Positions 34,732 through 43,789 are shown, counted from the stretch's first letter. The stretch: 64,000 bases of DNA from Microbacterium sp. SSM24 (GCF_025989145.1 NZ_JAPDNQ010000001.1:2356001-2420000), one strand, 5' to 3'. The notes: generated by a model from the sequence alone, not told the origin. Translations and numbers: made by a program.

Positions 34732-36520
34732 CGAACCCGCTCTTCGACTCAGCCTCACCGCGAACGGCACCGTTCTCGCTGAGACGAGCCCTGAACACAT
34801 CAGCCTGCTTCGTCGAGTACAGCTCGACTTTCCTTCCGCTGAGGCGTTCGCGCGAAACGCGTTCGAGGTCGACCTGGGAAGCCTCCTAGGTAACCTCGGT
34901 GCGCTCGCAAAATGGAACGTCGGCACAGTCGAATGGTCACCCCGGTTGAGAGAACTCGCCGTGGCCGCCCTCGATGATGCGGATTACCTCGAGCATCTGC
35001 GGCATGAACGGCCCGCTGGTGAAGCCGACGTCACACTCGAGGAAGACTGGCGAGGAAATCTCACAGACTTCCAGGATCGTGACCTCCGAAAACTGCTCGG
35101 AATGCGCCACGGTGCAAACTTCAGCGTTCCAGGGGCCGGAAAGACCCGGGTTGCACTCGCCTTCTTCTCGCACCTGCGTAGGGTCGGCGACATCTCTCGC
35201 GCACTAGTGGTTGCGCCCAAGTCCGCTCACGAAAGCTGGATCAACGAGGCTCGGGAGGTCTTCGCCGAGGGCCGCGATATCCGGATCTACTCGGGTGGCT
35301 TGGCGCCGGAGTGCGACGTTCTCATCATCAACTATGAACGGCTCGCTTCATCCAGATTGCAGCTGTCTGCCTATCTAACCCGCGCACCCACTCTCCTGGT
35401 ACTCGACGAAGCCCATCGCATGAAGCGAGGGGCAAATGGCGTCTACGGGGCCGTGTGCTTGAGCCTGGGACCGTTGGCACGAGCCCGGCTAGTGCTGAGC
35501 GGTACCCCCGCCCCAAACGGACTCAGCGATTTGAAGTCAATCCTGGAGTTTGTGTGGCCGGGGAGGGGCAGCCGCCTCCTAGGTGTTGGCTCGGCAGACT
35601 GGGATAGCGTCTCGATGACGGTCAAGCCGTTGTTCACTCGCACGACAAAATCGGAACTGGGGCTTCCGCCCTTGGAAGTCAAGACCAAGACCCTCGAGTT
35701 GCCTCCGCTCCACCGCGAGATCTATGACGCTCTCCTCGGGCAGATGCGCGTATCTGTGAGCTCAGGCGAGCGCGTCGATGATCTAGGACGGGCGATCGTC
35801 TATCTTTTGATGGCGGCAACAAGCCCAGCGCTTCTTGCCGTCGGGTCGAGCCAGTATGAGCCCCTGCAGTTCCGCGTTCCCCCATTTCAGCCGCCGCGGT
35901 CCGGACTTCTGAGGTCACTTTTGGCTGAGTTGCCGCGATACGAGATGTCGCCCAAGCTGCTCGAGGCCGCACGCATTGCTCGGGAAAACGCCGAGCGAGG
36001 TCGCAAAACGCTGATCTGGTCGACGTTCATTCGCAACCTGTCGACGCTTCAAACCCTCATTCCGGAACTGGACCCGCAACTCATAGCGGGTGCCACGTCG
36101 GACGAGGATCGGGGGGAACGCCTTGAGCGGTTCCGCACTCGGCCGGGAACTCACGTCCTGCTCTCCAACCCAGCGACGCTCGGCGAGGGGGTCAGCCTTC
36201 ACCACGAGTGCCATGACGCCGTCTACATTGATCGAGACTTTGCTGCCGGCCGTTTCTTGCAGAGCCTCGACCGAATTCATCGACTTGGCCTCGCCGCGGG
36301 AACTCAGACCAGGGCAACCGTTCTAGTCTCGGGGTCTACCATCGACGAGCTCGTCGCGGTTCGGCTCGCGCGGAAGCTCGCGTGGATGAGCGATGCTCTC
36401 GACGATTCGGCTTTGTCGTCGCTTGCCGATCTCGAAGAGGAGCGTGAGAGTGGCGGTGTCCTAGACGCGAGCGACGCGCAGGCGGTTTGGGAATACCTGG
36501 GCAACCGTGGACGTAGCTAA
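34724..36520 (+). CDS. SNF2/DEAD-like helicase
   Basis: 598 residues. After a unique N-terminal domain (1-110), the RecA-like domain 1 has a Q-like start (LTDFQDRDLRKLL), Walker A SVPGAGKT (134-141), motif Ia VVAPKSAHESW, DEAH box VLDEAHRMKRG (228-231) and motif III SGTPAPN. Domain 2 has NPATLGEGVSLH and motif VI QSLDRIHRLG. The motif set fits SF2 helicases of the SNF2/Swi2 type, which translocate on duplex DNA. It overlaps the ParB-like gene upstream and the DUF3883 gene downstream by 14 bases, so these three proteins are probably made as a complex. In defence systems such helicases drive DNA translocation to a nuclease. Confidence 0.9.
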   Translation: MTDEPALRLSLTANGTVLAETSPEHISLLRRVQLDFPSAEAFARNAFEVDLGSLLGNLGALAKWNVGTVEWSPRLRELAVAALDDADYLEHLRHERPAGEADVTLEEDWRGNLTDFQDRDLRKLLGMRHGANFSVPGAGKTRVALAFFSHLRRVGDISRALVVAPKSAHESWINEAREVFAEGRDIRIYSGGLAPECDVLIINYERLASSRLQLSAYLTRAPTLLVLDEAHRMKRGANGVYGAVCLSLGPLARARLVLSGTPAPNGLSDLKSILEFVWPGRGSRLLGVGSADWDSVSMTVKPLFTRTTKSELGLPPLEVKTKTLELPPLHREIYDALLGQMRVSVSSGERVDDLGRAIVYLLMAATSPALLAVGSSQYEPLQFRVPPFQPPRSGLLRSLLAELPRYEMSPKLLEAARIARENAERGRKTLIWSTFIRNLSTLQTLIPELDPQLIAGATSDEDRGERLERFRTRPGTHVLLSNPATLGEGVSLHHECHDAVYIDRDFAAGRFLQSLDRIHRLGLAAGTQTRATVLVSGSTIDELVAVRLARKLAWMSDALDDSALSSLADLEEERESGGVLDASDAQAVWEYLGNRGRS

Positions 36521-37337
36521 CTCGATTCTCGTCGGTGCCGCCCGCTGGCTTCAGGAGCTCTCGTACCGAGACGAGGCCGGCGCACGCCTCTCATTAAGGA
36601 CGCAGGCTCGGTTCAGGGACCTCACTCCTACTCAGTACGAGCTCGCTCTAGATTGGCTAAGAACCAGCGACTTGTACCCGCGGGGGGAGTTAGTCTCCGA
36701 CTGGACCCGCAGCGCCGGAGGGCGTGTGCTCGAGGCTGCGATCGAAACAACTTGCCCACCCTGGCTACCGGACGCGGATTCACTCATCCGGGGCCCGGAA
36801 GATCTCCCAATTGATGTCGCCCTTCTTGGCGACCAGCTCGGTCTGGACGAGCGCGAGATCTTTGACGAGATCGCCCGGGTGTGGCGAAAGTACGACGACT
36901 CTGCGCAGCGGGCGCTTGGTGCAGCGGGCGAAACTGCGCTGGTCCACTGGTTGGAGGAGAACGTCAGCGCGAGGGTCGTGCAAGTGTCTTTGTTTGACGA
37001 CGCCGCTGGATTCGATGTCGCCCTAATCGTCGGTGGGCGTGCTCAAGCGCGTGTCGAGGTCAAGGCCACTCGCCGCGCCGACTCTGTGAAGGTATTCCTC
37101 AGTCGAAACGAGCTGGATACCATGCGCGTGCACTCCAACTGGTGTCTCCAGGTCGTTCACCTGAATGCGGACGACACCATCCGATATCTCAGTTGGATCG
37201 CGCCGGAGACGCTTCTCGCAGCCGAACCGCGTGATGGGCTGTGGGCATCGTGGCAGTCGATGAAGATCACACTGCCCGCGCACGAACTGCGCTCAGGCAC
37301 CGCCCCGCCGATCGACGCGCTTCTCCTAAGCCAATAG
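36507..37337 (+). CDS. DUF3883 PD-(D/E)XK nuclease-like protein
   Basis: 276 residues from a GTG at 36507 inside the end of the helicase gene. Residues 1-130 are helical and probably contact the helicase. Residues 138-245 have the DUF3883/PD-(D/E)XK arrangement: AGETALVHWLE with Glu142, AAGFDVALI with Asp170 and ARVEVKATRR with E184-V-K186, followed by FLSRNELD and a Trp-containing strand. DUF3883 is common at the ends of restriction and phage-defence proteins and is likely to cut or bind DNA. Its intact E, D, ExK residues suggest it is active. It converges with the NaeI-type gene. Confidence 0.82.
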   Translation: MDVANSILVGAARWLQELSYRDEAGARLSLRTQARFRDLTPTQYELALDWLRTSDLYPRGELVSDWTRSAGGRVLEAAIETTCPPWLPDADSLIRGPEDLPIDVALLGDQLGLDEREIFDEIARVWRKYDDSAQRALGAAGETALVHWLEENVSARVVQVSLFDDAAGFDVALIVGGRAQARVEVKATRRADSVKVFLSRNELDTMRVHSNWCLQVVHLNADDTIRYLSWIAPETLLAAEPRDGLWASWQSMKITLPAHELRSGTAPPIDALLLSQ

Positions 37338-38340
37338 CTGGCTGTCGCGCCCTCCGATGCCCAAGCGGGCCGCAACCTTGCCGCGTAATTGCCCGATCGC
37401 CTCAAGGAGCTTCTCTTGGAAGGTCGGGTGCGGGCAGTATTGTCCGTTCTCCCGGCGCGGCAAGCCGCCACCAGCCCCCAGAGATGCAAGCGCCCTGTCC
37501 GGGCGCGGATGGCACCACGCGAACTGAAATGAACTCGTCCCGTCGAGGAGCCGGTGCTCCGAGGTCCCGCGCGATCTGGGCATGATACGCACCGCTCAGG
37601 ATAAGTAGACCGTCGGGTGCGAGTGCCCGTCGAGAACCGCCACTTCCCCCACGGAGTCTGCGCATGGCGTCTAGTTGGCGCGCGACTGTAAGCACGGCGC
37701 TTCGATGGACGATGCGCCCCTCAGCGACCCGAAACAGTTGGTCAGTCCGCTTAGTCCCCGCCTTTAGCGCAACGATCTGCTCGACGGCTGACTGATCCAG
37801 CTGGAGAAGCACGTTTGGCCTCAGTGGCTCGTTTCGCCAGAGCCATCGGATAGCCGCGCGGCCCTCCTTGTTCAGGGTGCTCTTCTTGTCTCGATTCGCG
37901 CTTTCGGTGCGATACCGCGGAAGAACGCGAACCAGTCCGAGTGACCAGACCGAATCGACATCGCTTCCCGTGGCCACAAGTGCAATATGGCCCGTAACCT
38001 CCGGGGGCAGCATCCAGCGCCCGTCCGTCTGGCTCCATTTCGCGTCAACAAGGTGCCCGCAGATGCGGTAGTCGGTCGGATCTTCGTCGATTCCGGCGAA
38101 CTTGAACTCGCGCTGTGCGTTGATTTCGAAAACCGTCCCGAAGTGGGTCTTCTCGGTCTTCATTAACTGATCCCAGCGATACCGCCCAGTCTCCTGCCCG
38201 TTATAGATCATGTCGTAGGTGTGCCTGATGACCGCAGCCCAGGCATCGCCCTGAGGGTCGAGCTTCAGCAGCTCCTCGGCCACATCCTCGAGAGCGGGGT
38301 CGGCCGGGGGATCGAACAGGGCTAGGAGGCCATCACTCAC
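37327..38340 (-). CDS. NaeI-type type II restriction endonuclease
   Basis: The frame runs from the GTG at 38340 to a stop whose exact base I place between about 37327 and 37402; the best reading ends at 37402, giving about 312 residues, with 37327-37401 then untranslated. The NaeI signature is clear: YNGQETGRYRWDQLMKTEKTHFGTVFEINAQREFKF, then TDYRICGHLVDAKWSQ with the catalytic Asp-Ala-Lys, MLPPEVTGHIALV, NRDKKSTLNKEGR and ELFRVAEGR-like blocks. NaeI cuts GCCGGC after binding a second site as effector. A TTG at 38382 is an alternative start. The C-terminal half matches the NaeI regulatory domain (GGSGGSRRALAPDGLLILSG). Unlike textbook NaeI systems, the methylase is six genes away. Confidence 0.88.
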
Positions 38341-38949
38341 GCGAGGAGCATATCGATGCCGGTTACCTCCACCCGGCGACAACTCGCTCGAGGCACACGC
38401 GATGCGCGACCCGGGACGCGTTCACCGCTTTCTCAAGTGGCGCGGCTTCAAACCATGGACGCCCGTTCGCGCCGACTGCTGCGACGACATGCGGCTCGGC
38501 CTTCACAGTCGCTCCGATGATGAGCGATTAGCGGGGTGACGACGTCGTGGTGGCTCGAATGAGCGGTTGCTTGATAGGTCATGGAGCGGGCATCGGCTCG
38601 ACAGTCGTCCAGCCATGGCCGGAGCGTGGGAGACGTCAATGTGGAGCACGCGCAGCGGAGCGAGCATGAACGACATTGACGTCGACGACCGCAGGCTGAG
38701 GATGGGCCGTCGTGGCGATGGCCTGTCGTGCTTGCTAGCTTGTCCCGTTGGTGACGCGGCCGTCACCGCGTCATCGCGACCGATCGCCTCACTCTCCGGC
38801 ATCGGAGGGTGGCTCCCTGAGTCCCAACGCCAGTTGACGACGTCTTGCGACATCCTTCCACATCTGAAATCGACCGCGTTGACGACCCCCGTCCGGTGTT
38901 CGACACTGGCCCAGTACTCACCGGCGTGCCGGCATGAGCGGAGGTCGAA
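38341..38949. other. Gene-free stretch between NaeI-type gene and integrase remnant
   Basis: About 610 bases with no supportable gene. It contains one 11-base inverted repeat at 38632-38683, entered separately. Its composition lies between that of the island and the core. No tRNA fragment or att-like duplication of the nearby tRNA-Arg was seen. Confidence 0.55.
38632..38683. repeat. 11-base inverted repeat with 30-base loop
   Basis: GACGTCAATGT (38632-38642) and ACATTGACGTC (38673-38683) are perfect inverted arms. The arm itself starts with the palindrome GACGTC. No open frame of value spans it. It could be an operator, the stem of a small RNA, or the relic of a mobile-element end. Confidence 0.4.
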
Positions 38950-39614
38950 ATGGGAAGCATCACCGCATACGAATCGGCGAACGGCCGCCGCTACCGCGTG
39001 CGGTATCGCAAGCCCGATCACACGCAGACCGACAAGCGTGGCTTCCGCGCACCAAGCGCGACGCAGAAGAGTTTCTCCAAATGGTCGAGCTCTCGAAGGC
39101 CCGCGGTTCATACGTCGACCCAGCGCCCGCGCGGGTGACCGTCGAGACCTGGGCGCGCGACTGGCTGAGGAGTCAGTCTCAGCTCAAACCGACGACGCTG
39201 GTGGGGTACGAGAGCGCGTTGAGCAAGCACATCATCCCGCGGTGGGGGAGGCGCAGTCTCAGCGACATCGGCTACGCCGAGATCCAGCACTGGATCAGCG
39301 ACCTGTCGAAGAACCTCGCACCTCAGACCGTCCGCAACATCTACGCCGTCTTCTCGCTCGTCTTCTCTTTCGCGGTGAGAGATGGCCGTCTCGTCCGGAA
39401 CCCCGCGGAAGGCATCCAGCTGCCGCGCCGTATCAAGGCCAAACGCGGGTACCTCACCCACGCTCAGGTCCACCGTCTCGCCGACGAATGCGGGGACTCC
39501 CGGACGCTGGTGCTGTTTCTCGCGTACACGGGCCTGCGATGGGGCGAAGCGGCGGCGCGTCGCCAGCGTCAATCGATCCCTGCGCTCCGGAGTCTGTTCA
39601 TGCTGAGCGTGTGA
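38950..39614 (+). pseudogene. Frameshifted, truncated tyrosine integrase
   Basis: The N-terminus reads MGSITAYESANGRRYRVRYR from the ATG at 38950, then a frameshift near 39045-39052 moves the reading into the frame TKRDAEEFLQMVELSKARG. The core-binding domain is intact (TVETWARDWLRSQSQLKPTTLVGYESALSKH). The catalytic domain stops after LFLAYTGLRWGEAAA, which carries the first catalytic Arg; the HxxR and Tyr boxes are missing. It is therefore dead. Such integrases insert elements next to tRNA genes, and tRNA-Arg(CCG) lies about 500 bases downstream. It identifies this flank as the probable integration end of the island. Confidence 0.88.
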
Positions 39615-39904
39615 GCATCGACCCGCATGGAAAGTTCGGTCCGCTGGGCAAGTACGGTGCCTACGGCAGAGTCGGCTCGATCATCAATCTGGTCGGCTGC
39701 GTGATCTTGGTTGCTTTCGGCACGGTGATGATCTTCACCCAAGGAATCCCGGGCGGAATGCCGCCCTGGTTCGCCGTTCTCTGGGTCGGGATCGGAATCT
39801 TCCTCCTGTCGCGATTCACGTTGATCGCGCGCGAAGTTCGTCGTCGCGAACGGGAGCAGGCGGACTCGCAAAGCGACGCCGGTTCCCGCGCGGACGACGC
39901 CTAA
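39611..39904 (+). CDS. Small two-helix membrane protein
   Basis: 97 residues from a GTG at 39611 overlapping the stop of the integrase remnant. Hydrophobic segments lie at about 17-40 and 47-68, followed by a charged tail (REVRRREREQADSQSDAG). No family is recognised. The N-terminus (SIDPHGKFGPLGKYGAYGRVGS) is Gly-rich. The start is weak because no good ribosome site is seen, and the gene may be the rest of a longer reading frame disrupted when the island inserted. Confidence 0.5.
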   Translation: MSIDPHGKFGPLGKYGAYGRVGSIINLVGCVILVAFGTVMIFTQGIPGGMPPWFAVLWVGIGIFLLSRFTLIAREVRRREREQADSQSDAGSRADDA

Positions 39905-39994
39905 CGGAAGGCAATCGGTCAAACGCCGGCGCTGCGCGCCGACTCACCAGTCCTCATGGTTCGGCCTCCGACAGGATCCCTCGCGCTCTCCACC

Positions 39995-40063
39995 CGCCGC
40001 TTCGCGGCGCGCGGAGCCTCGGCGCGTGGGGCCCCCGAACACGCCCGCTTCGCGGGCTGTTCG
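39995..40063. terminator. Two adjacent TTCG-loop hairpins
   Basis: Hairpin 1 is CGCCGC-TTC-GCGGCG (39995-40009). Hairpin 2 is larger: CGAACA plus GCCCGC (40036-40048, one bulged base), a TTC loop and GCGGGC plus TGTTCG (to 40063). Both can close as C(TTCG)G tetraloops, which are unusually stable. They lie after the small membrane gene and downstream of tRNA-Arg read on the minus strand, so either could serve as a terminator. Confidence 0.45.
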
Positions 40064-40087
40064 ATTGCTTTCAGCGACAGAACGACA

Positions 40088-40118
40088 AAAGGGACTGGCC
40101 CTCCGGGCCGGTCCCTTT
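40088..40118 (-). terminator. Rho-independent terminator of tRNA-Arg
   Basis: AAAGGGAC (40088-40095) pairs with GTCCCTTT (40111-40118), with an inner GGCCC/GGGCC stem closed by a three-base loop. On the minus strand the stem is followed by TTTTGTCGTT, giving the T-tract. It lies just downstream of the tRNA 3' end at 40127. Confidence 0.8.
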
Positions 40119-40126
40119 CATCGTTG

Positions 40127-40199
40127 TGCCCCCGACAGGAATCGAACCTGCGACCTTTGGTACCGGAAACCAACGCTCTATCCCCTGAGCTACGGAGGC
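40127..40199 (-). tRNA. tRNA-Arg (anticodon CCG)
   Basis: 73 nucleotides on the minus strand with all arms: acceptor GCCTCCG/CGGGGGC (one G-T pair), D arm GCTC/GAGC, anticodon stem TTGGT/ACCAA, loop TTCCGGT with CCG at 40164-40166, and T arm GCAGG/CCTGT with the TTCGAAT loop. CCA is not encoded. It reads CGG codons. An island and an integrase remnant lie on its 3' side, the usual arrangement for tRNA-targeted integration, though no duplicated 3' end was found in the window. Confidence 0.95.
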
Positions 40200-40243
40200 G
40201 TACCGGTCGAGATTATCACCCTGCGGGCGGCGCTCCCGCCGGG

Positions 40244-41056
40244 TCAGGGGGCGACGATCTCCTCGTCGAGCGGAGCATCCGCCACGACGTCGGTGGGCGC
40301 AGCCATGCGCGCGAGAGACTCGGCGACGCGCTCCGCGAGGTAGGCGTGGCCGTCGGTCGAGGGGTGGTCGCGACCGATCGGGCCGGTGTCGATGACGTCG
40401 AGGTAGTTGGCCTCGGTGATCCAGCCGTCGGTGACGGGGGAGATGTACCACCAGCCGCGCGCGGCGGCCAGGCCCGCCAGATCCCGGTCGATGCGTGCGG
40501 TCGCGGCCTCGACGGGCAGCACCTGCGGCGCGGGGCCGAGGATCACGATCGCGGCGTCGGGATAGAGCCCCGCGAGCGCGTCCCACACCGCAGTGACAGC
40601 ATCCGTGTAGCCCTCGGCGGGAAGCCGGCGGTCGTTGATCGACCCCTCGAGGATGATCAGGTCAGGATCCAGCGAAGGGTCGAGGGCGGCGACGCGCTCG
40701 CCGTACGAGCCGCCGTCGAGGCCGGGCTTCAGATACCCCGAGCCGCGCACGCCGTCGACCACGGCATCCCACCCGAGGTTTTCGCCCAGGCGGTATGCGA
40801 AGCCGAGCGTCGGGACGGTGGCGGCGGAGCCGTAGACCCACGAGTCTCCGAACACGAGCACGCGCGGATGATCGGGCAGTTCGAGCATCGCGGGAGCCAC
40901 GGCGGCGACCACGGAATCCTCCTCGCTCGCGACCGGCGCCGAGGGGGTCACCCACGGGCGCCACATGCCGAGCGCGCACACCGCGAGGACGGCGAGCGCA
41001 GCGCCCACGAGCGGCAGCCACGGACGCCGTACGCGGAGGCCTCCGGGCGCGTGCAT
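40244..41056 (-). CDS. SGNH/GDSL-family hydrolase, membrane-anchored
   Basis: 270 residues from the ATG at 41056. A basic N-terminus and a hydrophobic helix at about 11-31 form a membrane anchor or signal sequence. The SGNH blocks follow: VLVFGDSWVYG with Ser72, the Asn block LEGSINDRR, and DHPSTDGHAYLAERV with the catalytic Asp and His. Such enzymes are esterases or acetyl-transfer/removal enzymes acting on cell-wall glycans or lipids outside the membrane. It is divergent from the transglutaminase-like gene. The substrate cannot be read from sequence. Confidence 0.87.
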   Translation of the reverse strand: MHAPGGLRVRRPWLPLVGAALAVLAVCALGMWRPWVTPSAPVASEEDSVVAAVAPAMLELPDHPRVLVFGDSWVYGSAATVPTLGFAYRLGENLGWDAVVDGVRGSGYLKPGLDGGSYGERVAALDPSLDPDLIILEGSINDRRLPAEGYTDAVTAVWDALAGLYPDAAIVILGPAPQVLPVEAATARIDRDLAGLAAARGWWYISPVTDGWITEANYLDVIDTGPIGRDHPSTDGHAYLAERVAESLARMAAPTDVVADAPLDEEIVAP

Positions 41057-41227
41057 GCACAGAGGGTACGTCACGAATCGGCGCACGCCGATTCCGACCG
41101 CGAATCGTAGGGAAACACGGCGCAGAACCTGAGCCGCACGACCCGTCCGCGGCGGTGCAGATCTCGCCGCTGGACCCCCTTCGTCGCGCATTCTGCACAC
41201 CCGGTCGAACCGCCCATTTCGCGTGCG

Positions 41228-41233
41228 TAAGAT
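41228..41233 (+). promoter_or_regulatory. -10 hexamer of the transglutaminase-like gene
   Basis: TAAGAT at 41228-41233 lies six bases before the GTG at 41240. Transcription would start at or next to the GTG, so the message is probably leaderless. Confidence 0.4.
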
Positions 41234-41239
41234 ACTTCG

Positions 41240-42082
41240 GTGCAACGTGTCCTGACCGCCGAACTCGACCTCGATCTGGGGTCGTCCGTCGACCTCATCT
41301 TCCAGATCACGGCGGCCCAGGGAGTGCCCCTGGCGAGCGAGCAGCTGACCTTCACGCAGGGCGACCGCGTGTACACGCCGACCGAGATCGTCGACCAGTC
41401 CGGCAGCCGTCTGCACCGCCTGCTCGGCGAGGCCGGACGCCTCGAAGTCCGCTACGAGGCGACCGTCGACGGCCAGACCTCGACCAGCCGCACGAGCGAC
41501 CTCGAAGCCATCACCTACCTGCGTCCGAGCCGGTACTGCCAGTCCGACGAGGTCTTCCAGCAGGCCCGCCGCCAGTTCAAGGGTCTCTCGGGCCACGACC
41601 TCATCGCGGCCGTGTCGGACTTCGTCGCGACGAGCACCACCTACACGCCCGGACTCAGCCAGGGCACCGACAGCGCGGTGACCACCCTCATGACCGGCCA
41701 GGGCGTGTGCCGCGACTACGCGCACGTCGTCATCGCCCTGCTGCGCGCGATGGACATGCCCGCCCGCTACGCCGCCTGCTTCGCGCCGGGACTCCAGCCC
41801 ATGGACTTCCACGCCGTCGCCGAGGCCTACCTCGACGGCGCCTGGTACGTCATCGACGGCACGCGGCTCGCGAACCGCAGCTCGCTCGTGCGCATCGCCA
41901 CGGGACGGGATGCCGCAGACTGCGCGTTCCTCAGCTACCACGGCGGCTACGTCGGCCTCGATCGCATGCGCGTCGACGCGTGGGTCGTGCCGGATGCCGC
42001 CCCGCTCGACGGACTCGAGACGCTGCCCGCGGCATCCGATCCGGAACACGACGACTTCACGTCGCTCGTGCAGCTGGCCTGA
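41240..42082 (+). CDS. Transglutaminase-like cysteine peptidase
   Basis: 280 residues from a GTG at 41240. Residues 1-100 are a beta-rich N-terminal domain found in bacterial transglutaminase-like proteins. The catalytic triad is Cys157 in GQGVCRDYAHVV, His191 in MDFHAVAEAYLDG and Asp206 in WYVIDGTRL. There is no signal peptide, so it acts in the cytoplasm, as a peptidase or amide-forming enzyme of unknown substrate. A short gap of 40 bases with its own -10 hexamer separates it from argS. Confidence 0.9.
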   Translation: MQRVLTAELDLDLGSSVDLIFQITAAQGVPLASEQLTFTQGDRVYTPTEIVDQSGSRLHRLLGEAGRLEVRYEATVDGQTSTSRTSDLEAITYLRPSRYCQSDEVFQQARRQFKGLSGHDLIAAVSDFVATSTTYTPGLSQGTDSAVTTLMTGQGVCRDYAHVVIALLRAMDMPARYAACFAPGLQPMDFHAVAEAYLDGAWYVIDGTRLANRSSLVRIATGRDAADCAFLSYHGGYVGLDRMRVDAWVVPDAAPLDGLETLPAASDPEHDDFTSLVQLA

Positions 42083-42107
42083 CGGGAAGCCCATAGCTAC
42101 GCCGAAC

Positions 42108-42113
42108 TAGACT
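42108..42113 (+). promoter_or_regulatory. -10 hexamer of argS
   Basis: TAGACT at 42108-42113 lies nine bases before the ATG at 42123, giving at most a two-to-four-base leader. The same hexamer precedes lysA, prmC and the Sua5 gene. Confidence 0.5.
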
Positions 42114-42122
42114 GGTGCGGCT

Positions 42123-43787
42123 ATGAATCCCGAAGCCCTCTCCGCTGCTCTGCTCGCCGTCATCGCCCCCCTCGCCGAGGCGCGACGACCCGGCGCCGCC
42201 GAGGGTCTCACCGCCGCCGATCTGCCGCTCGAGCGCCCCAAGAACCGCGACCACGGCGACTGGTCGTCGAATGCCGCGCTCAAGCTCGCCAAGACGGTCG
42301 GCGCGAACCCGCGTGAGCTCGCCGCCGAGATCGCCGAGGGCCTCACCGCCGTCGACGGCATCGCGAGCGTCGAGGTCGCCGGTCCCGGCTTCATCAACGT
42401 GCGCCTGGATGCCGCAGCCGCCGGCGCCCTCGCGAAGACCATCGTCGACGCCGGCGCCGCCTTCGGCACCAACACCACCCGCAGCGACGAGATCATCAAC
42501 CTCGAATTCGTCTCGGCGAACCCGACCGGTCCGATCCACCTCGGCGGCACCCGCTGGGCCGCGGTCGGCGACTCGCTCGCCCGCATGCTCACGGCGCAGG
42601 GCGCGCACGTGACCAAGGAGTACTACTTCAACGACCACGGCGCGCAGATCGACCGCTTCGCGCGCAGCCTCGTCGCCGCGCACGAGGAGCGCCCGACGCC
42701 AGAGGACGGCTACGGCGGCGCCTACATCGGCGACATCGCGCGCCGCGTCGCGCTCGCCTACGAGGGCGACATCGACGCGCTCGAGCCCGACGCCAAGCAG
42801 GAGGCGTTCCGCGCGCTCGGTGTCGGCTTCATGTTCGAGGAGATCAAGAAGAGCCTCCACGACTTCGGGGTCGACTTCGACGTGTACTTCCACGAGAACG
42901 ACCTGCACGAGTCCGGCGCCGTCGAGCGCGCCGTCGCGCGTCTCACCGAACTCGGCCACATGTTCGAGGCCGACGGCGCGACCTGGCTGCGCTCCACGAC
43001 CTTCGGCGACGACCGCGACCGCGTCGTCATCCGCTCCAACGGCACCCCGGCGTACATCTCCGGAGACCTCGCCTACTACCTCGACAAGCGCGAGCGCGGC
43101 TTCAACCGCTGCATCATCATGCTCGGCGCCGACCACCACGGCTACGTGCAGCGCCTCATGGCGATGTGCGCGGCGTTCGGCGACGAGCCGGGCGTGAACC
43201 TGCAGATCCTCATCGGCCAGATGGTGAACCTCGTCAAGGACGGCCAGCCCATGCGCATGTCCAAGCGCGCGGGCACCGTGGTGACCCTCGAAGACCTCGT
43301 CGAGGTCGTGGGGAAGGATGCTGCGCGCTACGCCCTCGTGCGCAGCTCCACCGATTCGAACCTCGACGTCGACCTCGACGTGCTGCAGAAGCGCACGAAC
43401 GACAACCCCGTCTTCTACGTGCAGTACGCGCACGCCCGCACGCACAACGTCGGACGCAATGCCGCGGCATCCGGTGTCGACCGCTCGGAGTTCGCGCCCG
43501 AGCTGCTCTCGCACGAGACGGAGTCGGCGCTGCTCGGCGTGCTGCAGGAGTTCCCGCGCATCGTCTCGTTCGCGGCCGAGGTGCGCGAGCCGCACCGCGT
43601 CGCGCGCTACCTCGAGGAGCTCGCGGGCATCTACCACCGCTGGTACGACAACTGCCGCGTGATCCCGCTCGGCGACGGTCCCGTCGAGTCCGTGCACCGC
43701 ACCCGCCTGTGGCTCAACGACGCCACCGGCCAGGTGCTCCGCAACGGCCTCGGCCTGCTCGGCGTCGACGCGCCGGAACGGATGTAG
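42123..43787 (+). CDS. argS: Arginyl-tRNA synthetase
   Basis: 554 residues, full length for the family. It attaches Arg to tRNA-Arg using ATP. The class I HIGH signature appears as [18 protein letters not shown], the KMSKS-like loop as MRMSKRAGT, and the N-terminal Add1 domain and the C-terminal DALR anticodon-binding domain ([21 protein letters not shown]) are present. The start ATG at 42123 follows the -10 hexamer TAGACT so closely that the message is essentially leaderless. It heads a block with an LmeA-like gene, lysA, hom, thrC and thrB, as in many actinobacteria. Confidence 0.98.
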   Translation: MNPEALSAALLAVIAPLAEARRPGAAEGLTAADLPLERPKNRDHGDWSSNAALKLAKTVGANPRELAAEIAEGLTAVDGIASVEVAGPGFINVRLDAAAAGALAKTIVDAGAAFGTNTTRSDEIINLEFVSANPTGPIHLGGTRWAAVGDSLARMLTAQGAHVTKEYYFNDHGAQIDRFARSLVAAHEERPTPEDGYGGAYIGDIARRVALAYEGDIDALEPDAKQEAFRALGVGFMFEEIKKSLHDFGVDFDVYFHENDLHESGAVERAVARLTELGHMFEADGATWLRSTTFGDDRDRVVIRSNGTPAYISGDLAYYLDKRERGFNRCIIMLGADHHGYVQRLMAMCAAFGDEPGVNLQILIGQMVNLVKDGQPMRMSKRAGTVVTLEDLVEVVGKDAARYALVRSSTDSNLDVDLDVLQKRTNDNPVFYVQYAHARTHNVGRNAAASGVDRSEFAPELLSHETESALLGVLQEFPRIVSFAAEVREPHRVARYLEELAGIYHRWYDNCRVIPLGDGPVESVHRTRLWLNDATGQVLRNGLGLLGVDAPERM

Positions 43788-43789
43788 CT

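Noticed and set aside
38503..38930. Open frames on both strands before the integrase remnant
   Set aside because: Composition is not protein-like and no start signal is seen; only the inverted repeat was kept.
40127..40199. Duplicate of the tRNA-Arg 3' end as an att site within the island
   Set aside because: I looked for the CCCCCGACAGGAATCG-type end at the left border and in the gaps and did not find it.
42057..43697. Long minus-strand open frame opposite argS
   Set aside because: Mirror of a certain gene, with no family-like sequence.
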